DNA of 13,136 bases from AM-2324 sp042091035 (GTDB taxonomy: Bacteria > Bacteroidota > Bacteroidia > Chitinophagales > Saprospiraceae). The stretch covers positions 1 to 13,136 of the forward strand of contig JBELIG010000074.1 of NCBI GenBank assembly GCA_042091035.1, written 5' to 3'. The translations under genes and the position numbers were made by a program. The notes beneath the pieces are model-generated. The model saw only the letters and a list, made by a program, of their open reading frames with translations. It made no database searches and was not told the origin of the DNA. Positions 8,045 through 13,136 of this stretch are shown here, piece after piece (the stretch's first letter is position 1; each line of letters starts with the position of its first letter).

Positions 8045-8184
8045 ATGGGTTTGATTGTATGCATTAATCCCAAGCTATATTATTCTTTTGTTAATGGAGT
8101 ATTCAATTTAACTGTAATTATATGATTTGGTTTAAGTTGTTTATTAATTGCTCTTAGTACTCAAATTTTGAAATTACAAGGAAT

Positions 8185-8682
8185 ATGAAAGCTCTTATAC
8201 TTACAGGTAGTTCCCGAAATGATGGAGACACCAATGCACTTTGTGATTTAATAGTATCTGAAACTAATTGGGATAGCCTAGATCTCAATGATTATTCCTT
8301 TTCGTATTATGATTATCAGCATGAAAATAGGAATGATGATTTTATTCCGATGATGAAAAAGATCATTGAATCCTATGATACACTCATACTTGTTACTCCA
8401 GTCTATTGGTATAGCATGAGCGGTATTATGAAGGTGTTTTTTGATCGTCTGACTGATTTGATTACTATTGAAAAAGACTTGGGTCGTAAGCTGCGTGGTA
8501 AGCAAATGGCAGTGGTCTCCACATCAAATGGCAATAATCTGGGCGATGATTTTTGGCTACCCTTTAAGGCAAGTGCTGATTACTTGGGGATACAGTATTT
8601 GGGGGATTTGCATACGTATACGGAGGATGAGGAGCGCAGAAAAAGTATAAGGGCTTTTGTTGAAAACATTTATGTAAAATAA
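8185..8682 (+). CDS. NAD(P)H-dependent FMN reductase / flavodoxin-fold protein
   Basis: The 165-residue protein has the flavodoxin-like fold of the NADPH-dependent FMN reductase family. KALILTGSSRNDGDTNALC (residues 2-20) is the first strand and the FMN phosphate loop. LILVTPVYWYSMSGIMKVFFDRLTD (residues 67-91) contains the conserved P-x-Y-W-x-S-x-S-G flavin-contact loop followed by the long helix. GKQMAVVSTSNGNN (105-118) is the next strand and loop near the isoalloxazine ring. Members reduce flavins, quinones or azo compounds with NAD(P)H in the cytosol. The length is somewhat short but the core is complete. The upstream 140 bases are AT-rich with no clear TAnnTTTG box. It converges with the minus-strand gene at 8780. 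Confidence 0.85.
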   Translation: MKALILTGSSRNDGDTNALCDLIVSETNWDSLDLNDYSFSYYDYQHENRNDDFIPMMKKIIESYDTLILVTPVYWYSMSGIMKVFFDRLTDLITIEKDLGRKLRGKQMAVVSTSNGNNLGDDFWLPFKASADYLGIQYLGDLHTYTEDEERRKSIRAFVENIYVK

Positions 8683-8721
8683 ATAAAATCAGTATTGAGG
8701 TTTCCTTTTAAGCAAGGAGTC

Positions 8722-8761
8722 AAAACTTAACAAACAGAACGAGCTATGTTTGTTAAGTTTT
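8722..8761. terminator. Bidirectional hairpin terminator between convergent genes
   Basis: Bases 8722-8736 (AAAACTTAACAAACA) and 8747-8761 (TGTTTGTTAAGTTTT) are exact reverse complements with a 10-nt loop. The stem ends in AAAA on one side and TTTT on the other, so it can act in both directions. It lies between the stop codons of the FMN reductase (8682) and of the minus-strand gene (8780), where a shared terminator is expected. Confidence 0.75.
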
Positions 8762-8779
8762 GCAATACTATACTATCGT

Positions 8780-9163
8780 TCAAAACTCAAAGCCAGTAGC
8801 ATGTTCCTTCCAATTCAACTCTTTAATTCCTTCCTGAATAATTGACTCTATTGATTTGCCTTCTGGTAGATCAGCAAACCAGGTGTATACAAATTCTGTA
8901 CCATCAAAATTAGGATTTTCTGTTTCATAAGAACTTAGCCAGACAGAATAATAGCAGAGAGGAAGTTTGTCTTTGAAGACTTCATCCGAAGGCTTTTCTT
9001 TAATGTAGGTTCTTTTGCCCCAGTTGTTTGGATAAGAAATCCAATCGTATATTTCTCTGTTTATGTCTTCATTTGGACTTCCTTCGAGCAAAGAAGAATA
9101 CGTGTAGCCAAATTCAAAACGATTTACTTTGACAGCTGTCTGGTCTTCTAGATGTATGTTCAT
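8780..9163 (-). CDS. Small hypothetical cytosolic protein
   Basis: The 127-residue protein has no signal peptide or membrane segment and is acidic with many aromatic residues. I cannot place it in a named family. Visible features are a first strand VKVNRFEFGYTYSSLLEG (12-29), a WISYPNNWGKRTY segment at 41-53, a strand LCYYSVWLSSYE at 69-80, then EFVYTWFADLP, and a C-terminal helix with SIESIIQEGIKELNW. The overall pattern suggests a compact alpha/beta domain. It is the only complete minus-strand gene in the window. Its start is immediately followed, in the upstream direction, by a stretch nearly free of G on its own strand. It could be a stand-alone accessory protein; a small immunity-type role is conceivable from size alone, but no toxin gene is adjacent, so I do not claim it. 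Confidence 0.7.
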   Translation of the reverse strand: MNIHLEDQTAVKVNRFEFGYTYSSLLEGSPNEDINREIYDWISYPNNWGKRTYIKEKPSDEVFKDKLPLCYYSVWLSSYETENPNFDGTEFVYTWFADLPEGKSIESIIQEGIKELNWKEHATGFEF

Positions 9164-9588
9164 AGTGTTTTGTGTGTTTTTTCAAATTAGTTTTTAAGTA
9201 GTTGTTGATGTAAAAATAGGGATTTATTTTTTGTTTTTATTATTTATTTTTAATGTTTGTTTTGTTGTTGTTTATAATTTTGGTTATTAGTTTATTGTGT
9301 TTTTTTGGATTAATTGTTTTTCTGTCTTAAAAAGTAATTTGTAGTGTGTTTTGGGGGCTCTGGTTTGTAGTGTTTTTTTTACAGGTGTTGAGAAAAAATT
9401 AAATTCTTGAACCAACTATTTACCATTATTTTGAATCAACTAAACTGGAAGAATTAAGTTAATAGGGGTTCGATACTCTAAATTTCTATAATTCTGAAGG
9501 TACTAGGAGTTTTTATTTATTCAATTTTAATCACAATACTTCCCTAAGTCAATGCTAAGGATAGATGTATTGTTTAAACGCTTAATGG
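9164..9588. other. Divergent intergenic region with a C-free, T/G-rich tract
   Basis: No gene is supported here. From 9184 to 9321 the plus strand contains no C in 138 bases, and from 9162 to 9357 only three (9183, 9322, 9326). It is built of T runs broken by G, GTT and A. On the minus strand this is the leader of the gene ending at 8780 and would make a G-poor, A/C transcript. From ~9380 to 9588 base composition returns to ordinary AT-rich sequence. I see no convincing TAnnTTTG box on either strand; the nearest minus-strand string (CTAATTTG, complement of 9182-9189) is one base off in spacing. Confidence 0.7.
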
Positions 9589-9771
9589 ATGTTAGACTAT
9601 TTTTTATTATTCATTGTCGCTTTTTCTTTTTGGTTTGTTGCCTTTTTAAAAATTACTCGGTCTAGATTCAAAAAACCATATTTAAGAACCCTTACTTTGT
9701 TGGGGATTATTCTTTTACCTGTTGTTGGACCAATTTTGTTTTTCATCTTTAACAGGTATTTGTTGGCTGAG
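9589..9771 (+). CDS. PLDc_N-like small membrane protein, truncated by the assembly gap
   Basis: Sixty-one codons are readable from the ATG at 9589 before the Ns begin. They encode two hydrophobic segments (residues ~3-20 and ~34-54) joined by a basic loop (TRSRFKKPYLR). The second, LGIILLPVVGPILFFIFNRY, resembles the phospholipase D N-terminal (PLDc_N) type of two-helix domain, with the G-P-x-x-F/Y-x-x-x-R/K ending. In that family such a segment either anchors a cardiolipin-synthase-like enzyme or stands alone as a small membrane protein. Which one applies here cannot be told, because the frame enters the gap; the real stop codon is unknown. Confidence 0.55.
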
Positions 9772-9871
9772 NNNNNNNNNNNNNNNNNNNNNNNNNNNNN
9801 NNNNNNNNNNNNNNNNNNNNNNNNNNNNNNNNNNNNNNNNNNNNNNNNNNNNNNNNNNNNNNNNNNNNNNN
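9772..9871. other. Assembly gap (100 N)
   Basis: Exactly 100 N bases, a length commonly used as a placeholder for a gap of unknown size. Sequence, genes and reading frames on either side should not be joined across it. It cuts the gene that begins at 9589. Confidence 0.98.
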
Positions 9872-10182
9872 ATGCAATCTGAGTTTATTGGTTTTTGTTT
9901 CAGATGATTACTTTTGAAGTTTTACACTCAGACATGCTTAAAAGAATTGATTTTTGGAAGGGGGGAGCTAAGGATGGATTTCAAATTTAAACGCTAGTAT
10001 TTTTTAGATTATGAAAGTTTACAAGGCTAAATACTTTATTGGTGTGCGTGCAATTTGACTTGCAGATTTACTTTGGTTTATGTTCAATAAGTATTGGGAT
10101 TGGAAGGTTTTGGTAGCCCTTAGAATAGGGTGGAAACCCTTGAAAATGAAATTGAAGAGGCTTTAACACTGTCTATAAAGTG

Positions 10183-10190
10183 TACATTTG
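10183..10190 (+). promoter_or_regulatory. Candidate distal -7 box for the helicase gene
   Basis: TACATTTG matches the Bacteroidota -7 consensus TAnnTTTG. A partial -33 element (CTTTAA, near 10161) lies roughly the right distance upstream but is not TTTG. If used, the leader would be about 130 bases. Weak on its own. Confidence 0.3.
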
Positions 10191-10233
10191 GCCTACATGT
10201 TTGACAGAATAGCTTTTTTTAGGTAAATAATCC

Positions 10234-10241
10234 TACCTTTG
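10234..10241 (+). promoter_or_regulatory. Candidate proximal -7 box for the helicase gene
   Basis: TACCTTTG matches TAnnTTTG. A TTTG lies at 10200-10203 but the 30-base gap is longer than the usual ~20, so the -33 element is poor; a T run at 10214-10220 sits close to the expected place. If used, transcription would begin near 10248 and give a leader of about 70 bases, which is typical for a cold-responsive helicase gene. Confidence 0.4.
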
Positions 10242-10319
10242 TTGGATAAAAATAAACCTTCGGCCCATCAAGAAGTGTAATCGATAGAGTTCAGGTGATG
10301 TGCGGAAAAACAAGAGTGG

Positions 10320-11561
10320 ATGAAATTTAATGATTTAGGATTGACAGAGCCTCTATTGAAGGCCATTGATGATACAGGATACGAAACACCAACCGAAATA
10401 CAGCAAAAAGGTATACCAAAAGTACTTTCAAGAAAAGATGTGCTCGGAATAGCGCAAACAGGTACTGGGAAAACTGCAGCCTTTGCAATTCCAATTATTC
10501 AGTTGATTCATACGATAGATGGGAGTGATGCTAGAAATCCATCTTTAAGAGCACTTATCGTAACCCCAACTCGGGAGCTTGCTATTCAGATTGATGAGAA
10601 TATTAAGGCCTATAATAAGTACACGAACCTAAAACATACTGTAATATTTGGCGGTGTAAAGCAGCATAAACAGGTTAAAGCGCTTAATCAAGGCGTTCAT
10701 ATACTTGTCGCTACACCCGGCCGACTGCTTGATTTAATGGATCAGGGCTATATCAGTTTGGATCAGATTAAGATGTTTGTATTGGATGAAGCGGATCGCA
10801 TGTTAGATATGGGCTTTATTCATGATATCAAAAAGCTGGTTAGATTACTTCCTAAGAAAAGACAAACTCTTTTCTTTTCGGCTACTATGCCAGATAATAT
10901 AGTTTCTCTTGCAAATAGTATGTTGTCCCAACCTCAGCGTGTTGAGGTGAGAAGGAAAGTAGCTACTGCCGAGACTGTTAAACAGTATTTATTTTACACC
11001 AATAGAACTGAAAAAGTAGAGTTACTTAACTTTATTCTGAAAGATAAGGCAGATGATCAAGTTTTGATCTTCACTCGTACGAAACACGGTGCTGATCGAT
11101 TGGTACGAAAACTCAAGAAACTGGGCTATAAGGCCGATGCCATACATGGTAATAAAGCACAGAATAATAGGCAGAAAACCTTGAAGAATTTCAAAGAAAA
11201 GGTGACTAAAATACTTGTTGCTACGGATATTGCTGCTCGTGGAATAGATATTTCTAAGCTGGAGTACATGGTCAATTTCGACATACCGAATATCCCTGAA
11301 ACCTATGTACACAGAATCGGTCGTGTGGGTAGAGCAGGTGAGCAAGGGGTCGCTATTTCTATCTGTGAGCCAGAAGAGAATGCTCTAATTAAGGACATTG
11401 AAAAGACAACCAGGCATAAGATTCAGGTAGCAGAAGGCCATCCACATCCGCAGACTACAAAGCCTATGACTGCTCAAGAGAAAAAAGAGTGGAATAAGGA
11501 AAAGCAAAAACGTAAACAGGAGTATTTTTCTAGTCGTAAAAAAGGATCTAGAAGGAGATAG
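10320..11561 (+). CDS. rhlE: DEAD-box ATP-dependent RNA helicase, RhlE type
   Basis: A complete 413-residue DEAD-box helicase that unwinds short RNA duplexes with ATP in the cytosol, typically in ribosome assembly, RNA decay or cold adaptation. All motifs are present in order: aromatic Phe3 and the Q motif TEIQQ (25-29), Walker A AQTGTGKT (45-52), PTREL (83-87), GG (111-112), TPGR (132-135), DEAD (156-159), SAT (187-189), LIFTRT (249-254), ATDIAARGID (301-310) and HRIGRVGR (331-338). The last has Val where Thr or Ser is usual. The C-terminal ~40 residues are a Lys/Arg-rich tail (KEKQKRKQ, SSRKKGSRRR), the usual RNA-binding extension of the RhlE group. The start ATG at 10320 has no Shine-Dalgarno site, normal for Bacteroidota. 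It appears to be a single-gene unit. Confidence 0.95.
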   Translation: MKFNDLGLTEPLLKAIDDTGYETPTEIQQKGIPKVLSRKDVLGIAQTGTGKTAAFAIPIIQLIHTIDGSDARNPSLRALIVTPTRELAIQIDENIKAYNKYTNLKHTVIFGGVKQHKQVKALNQGVHILVATPGRLLDLMDQGYISLDQIKMFVLDEADRMLDMGFIHDIKKLVRLLPKKRQTLFFSATMPDNIVSLANSMLSQPQRVEVRRKVATAETVKQYLFYTNRTEKVELLNFILKDKADDQVLIFTRTKHGADRLVRKLKKLGYKADAIHGNKAQNNRQKTLKNFKEKVTKILVATDIAARGIDISKLEYMVNFDIPNIPETYVHRIGRVGRAGEQGVAISICEPEENALIKDIEKTTRHKIQVAEGHPHPQTTKPMTAQEKKEWNKEKQKRKQEYFSSRKKGSRRR

Positions 11562-11645
11562 ATAGTAAAGGTGATTAGATTGCTTTATGTTGCGAGGTAT
11601 CAAATAAAGAAGTCCTATTGTTATAGTCGTTGAAAATCAAATTGT

Positions 11646-11653
11646 TATGTTTG
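11646..11653 (+). promoter_or_regulatory. Candidate -7 box for the tandem-module secreted protein gene
   Basis: TATGTTTG matches TAnnTTTG and lies about 72 bases upstream of the ATG at 11725. No TTTG is found at the expected -33 distance, so support comes from the -7 box and position only. Confidence 0.35.
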
Positions 11654-11672
11654 AGTCTATTTAATTGGAATC

Positions 11673-11693
11673 TAAGCTTGCAAAGCTTATTTT
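11673..11693 (+). terminator. Weak hairpin in the helicase / secreted protein intergenic region
   Basis: TAAGCTT (11673-11679) pairs with AAGCTTA (11683-11689) around GCA, followed by TTTT. With only two G-C pairs among seven, it is a weak terminator for the helicase gene. Because the candidate promoter at 11646 lies upstream, it could instead be a leader hairpin of the next gene. Confidence 0.35.
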
Positions 11694-11724
11694 CAGTAAA
11701 TAAACAATTACAACAATTAATAAG

Positions 11725-13008
11725 ATGCGACTAATTACTTTGACATTCCTGTTTCTGTCTCTTTTTGCGCAGGGGCAATCCTTACCTATCGATTTTGAAT
11801 CCGACGTCACTAGTTCAGACTTTGTTGATTTTGACGGAGGAGAAGGTTCCGTCGTTGAAAATCCACAAAGCGATGCTATTAACTCAAGTGTTAAAGTTGG
11901 GAAGATCGTTCGTGATGGCGGCGCTATTTGGGCAGGGAGTAAAATCCCTTTGGATGATAATATTGATTTTTCTCTAAATAGTACTATTGTTATGAAGGTG
12001 TTTACTACAGCTCCTGTAGGCACTATTGTAAAATTCAAGTTAGAAGGTTCTGGACAAACAGAACGAGATGCGAAGACAACGGTTAGCAATGCATGGGAAG
12101 AACTGAAGTGGGATTTTACGGGTACTCCTAATAATTTGAATGAGTTAGTATTTATGTTCGATTTTGGAAGCACAGGAAATGGTGCTGAAAGCTCTACCTT
12201 TTATTTTGATGATGTAAAGCAGGAGTATGGTGGGGCTCAAATAGATCTTCCAGTAAATTTCGAAAGCTCAACAGTCAACTATACCATGTCTGATTTTGGA
12301 GGTAATGAGTCTGAACTGACAGAAGATCCATTCAATCCTGGAAATAAGGTGATCAAGGTTATAAAAACGGATCAGGCAGCTACTTGGGCAGGCACAACAA
12401 TCGGAACACCTGCTGGTTTTACTACCAATATACCATTGTCGATGACGACCTCTAAAATGACTGTAAAAGTATGGTCTCCGGAGGCAGGTACTCCGATTAG
12501 ATTGAAGGTCGAAGATTCTGATGATCCAACACATACTTGTGAGACAGAGACCAATACGACGGTATCTGGTGGCTGGGAGACGCTTGAGTTTGATTTCACA
12601 AATCAGGCTCCTGGCACCGAATTGTTAAGCATAGGATTGGATATGGGATGGACCTACAATATGGCATCTATCTTTTTTAATTTTGGTACTGAGGGTGCAG
12701 TAGCAGGAGAAGAGACATACTACTTTGATGATGTACAATTTGGTGATCTGCAATCCAATACTATTCAAATAGAACAGGATAGAATATTTGTTTATCCGAA
12801 CCCTTCAGGAGACCTGTGGCAAATCTATAGTGCACAATTTCTGATTGAACAGTTGGATCTATATGATGCAAAAGGACAACTTTTAATTTCTCAAAGACCC
12901 AATGCACGTACAATTAATCTTAATGCAGTGGATTTTGCACCAGGTATTTACTTCGCAAAGATTAAAACAACAGGTCAAACCCAGTCATTCAAACTATTGA
13001 AAAACTAA
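11725..13008 (+). CDS. Secreted protein with two tandem carbohydrate-binding-like modules and T9SS type A tail
   Basis: The 427-residue product starts with a signal peptide (MRLITLTFLFLSLFAQG|QS). Two homologous beta-rich modules follow. Module 1 (~20-165) begins LPIDFES, has VGKIVRDGGAIWAGSKI and ends TFYFDDVKQ. Module 2 (~175-340) begins LPVNFESS, has VIKVIKTDQAATWAGTTIG and ends TYYFDDVQFG. Both contain a central strand with K-x-F/W and a W-E-x-L-x-(W/F)-D-F strand (124-131 and 284-291). This layout is typical of galactose-binding-like beta-sandwich modules attached to extracellular glycan-active proteins. Residues ~350-427 are a type A T9SS signal (VYPNPSGDLWQIYSA, LDLYDAKGQLLIS, APGIYFAKIKT). 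There is no catalytic domain, so glycan binding at the cell surface is inferred only. A terminator follows at 13022. Confidence 0.82.
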   Translation: MRLITLTFLFLSLFAQGQSLPIDFESDVTSSDFVDFDGGEGSVVENPQSDAINSSVKVGKIVRDGGAIWAGSKIPLDDNIDFSLNSTIVMKVFTTAPVGTIVKFKLEGSGQTERDAKTTVSNAWEELKWDFTGTPNNLNELVFMFDFGSTGNGAESSTFYFDDVKQEYGGAQIDLPVNFESSTVNYTMSDFGGNESELTEDPFNPGNKVIKVIKTDQAATWAGTTIGTPAGFTTNIPLSMTTSKMTVKVWSPEAGTPIRLKVEDSDDPTHTCETETNTTVSGGWETLEFDFTNQAPGTELLSIGLDMGWTYNMASIFFNFGTEGAVAGEETYYFDDVQFGDLQSNTIQIEQDRIFVYPNPSGDLWQIYSAQFLIEQLDLYDAKGQLLISQRPNARTINLNAVDFAPGIYFAKIKTTGQTQSFKLLKN

Positions 13009-13021
13009 AATAAAATATGTG

Positions 13022-13075
13022 GTCAGTATTCTAAAGGCTTTGCACAAAGCTTTGGAATACTGACTTGTGTTTTTC
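13022..13075 (+). terminator. Terminator after the tandem-module protein gene, inside the converging gene
   Basis: The arm 13022-13041 (GTCAGTATTC, one T-G pair, AAAG-rich part) pairs with 13046-13064 around a ~4-nt loop, with one single-base bulge. A T-rich tail follows (TTGTGTTTTTC). It is placed 14 bases after the stop at 13008. Part of the stem also encodes the last residues of the minus-strand partial gene. Confidence 0.75.
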
Positions 13076-13136
13076 AAAGTTCAGATTCGGAGATACGGAA
13101 ACACGCACGATATAATCTTTATCACCTTCCTTAGTT
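13031..13136 (-). CDS. 3' end of a converging gene (partial)
   Basis: On the minus strand one frame is open from the window edge (first whole codon 13135-13133) to TAG at 13033-13031, giving 34 residues: TKEGDKDYIVRVSVSPN, then LNFEKHKSVFQSFVQSL. The other two minus frames are stopped within the first tens of bases. A beta-strand followed by an amphipathic helix with F-x-x-x-x-x-S-F spacing is protein-like and resembles the ends of small secreted or lipoprotein-type domains, but I cannot name a family from so few residues. The stop codon lies within the hairpin of the facing gene's terminator. Confidence 0.5.
   Translation of the reverse strand, partial: TKEGDKDYIVRVSVSPNLNFEKHKSVFQSFVQSL

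Larger units (their letters stand above)
9872..10319 (+). other. Region between the gap and the helicase gene, no supported gene
   Basis: No complete gene is supported. Just after the gap a frame open from the gap edge ends with ...LVFVSDDYF at TGA 9915-9917 and could be the tail of a gene lost in the gap. A 51-codon frame from ATG 10011 to TAA 10166 is broken by one TGA at 10056-10058. A small hairpin AGGGT/ACCCT with a GGAA loop lies at 10127-10140. Two -7-type promoter boxes for the helicase gene lie near the end (10183, 10234), and the last ~78 bases form its likely leader. Confidence 0.5.

Noticed and set aside
9465..9478. GGGGTTCGATACTC, resembling a tRNA T-arm
   Set aside because: The stem does not pair properly and no acceptor, anticodon or D-arm can be found around it.
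10127..10140. AGGGT-GGAA-ACCCT hairpin, resembling the tetraloop of SRP RNA
   Set aside because: The conserved asymmetric loop and AGCAGC sequence of SRP RNA are absent; five base pairs alone are weak evidence.
10011..10166. 51-codon plus-strand frame with one internal TGA (MKVYKAKYFIGVRAI, stop, LADLLWFMFNKYW...)
   Set aside because: It could be a decayed small gene, but it is short, no family is recognisable and one stop in 51 codons of AT-rich DNA may be chance.
11661..12173. Long open frame on the minus strand antisense to the tandem-module protein gene
   Set aside because: The plus-strand frame has a signal peptide, repeated modules and a T9SS tail; the antisense frame has no recognisable features and follows from codon bias.

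Overview
The window looks like chromosomal DNA of a low-GC member of the Bacteroidota. Three lines of evidence support this. Four proteins end in type IX secretion system (T9SS) C-terminal signals, three of type A and one of type B (gliding-motility/CHU_C). Genes lack clear Shine-Dalgarno sites. A few intergenic positions match the Bacteroidota -7 promoter box TAnnTTTG. The class (Cytophagia, Saprospiria or Flavobacteriia) cannot be settled from this sequence.

Layout. 1-104 is the tail of a T9SS type A cargo gene, closed by a perfect 22-bp hairpin terminator. 318-1175 encodes a secreted protein of unknown family that appears to be two copies of one ~115-residue unit. 1269-3557 is a large adhesin-like surface protein: IgGFc-binding-like region, PKD and Ig-like modules, CHU_C tail. 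3777-5153 is a secreted SGNH/GDSL-type hydrolase carrying a PKD domain, a MopE-like Asp-rich motif and a type A tail; a terminator follows. 5299-8682 is a run of five plus-strand housekeeping or accessory genes: a membrane protein with a C-terminal SRPBCC-like domain, a small polytopic membrane protein, a VOC/glyoxalase-like protein, a RimJ/RimL-type GNAT acetyltransferase and an FMN-dependent reductase. A small hypothetical gene at 8780-9163 converges on them, with a perfect 15-bp hairpin between.

9164-10319 is the least ordinary part. It contains a 138-nt stretch with no C on the plus strand, a truncated PLDc_N-like membrane gene that runs into a 100-N assembly gap, and about 450 nt with no convincing gene. 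A complete DEAD-box RNA helicase (RhlE type) follows at 10320-11561, then a secreted protein with two tandem carbohydrate-binding-like modules and a type A tail (11725-13008). Its terminator lies inside the last codons of a converging partial gene (13031-13136, minus strand).

How the genes work together: the T9SS cargo genes share an export route to the outer surface. They are separate transcription units judging from terminators and gaps, and no T9SS machinery gene is present. The two closely spaced pairs 6347/6900 and 6900/7538 may be co-transcribed, but nothing in their predicted functions ties them into one pathway. I found no CRISPR array, insertion sequence, rRNA or tRNA, phage gene or recognisable defence system. 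I do not think this window holds a clear new multi-gene system; the points worth a second look are single-gene architectures and the C-free intergenic tract.
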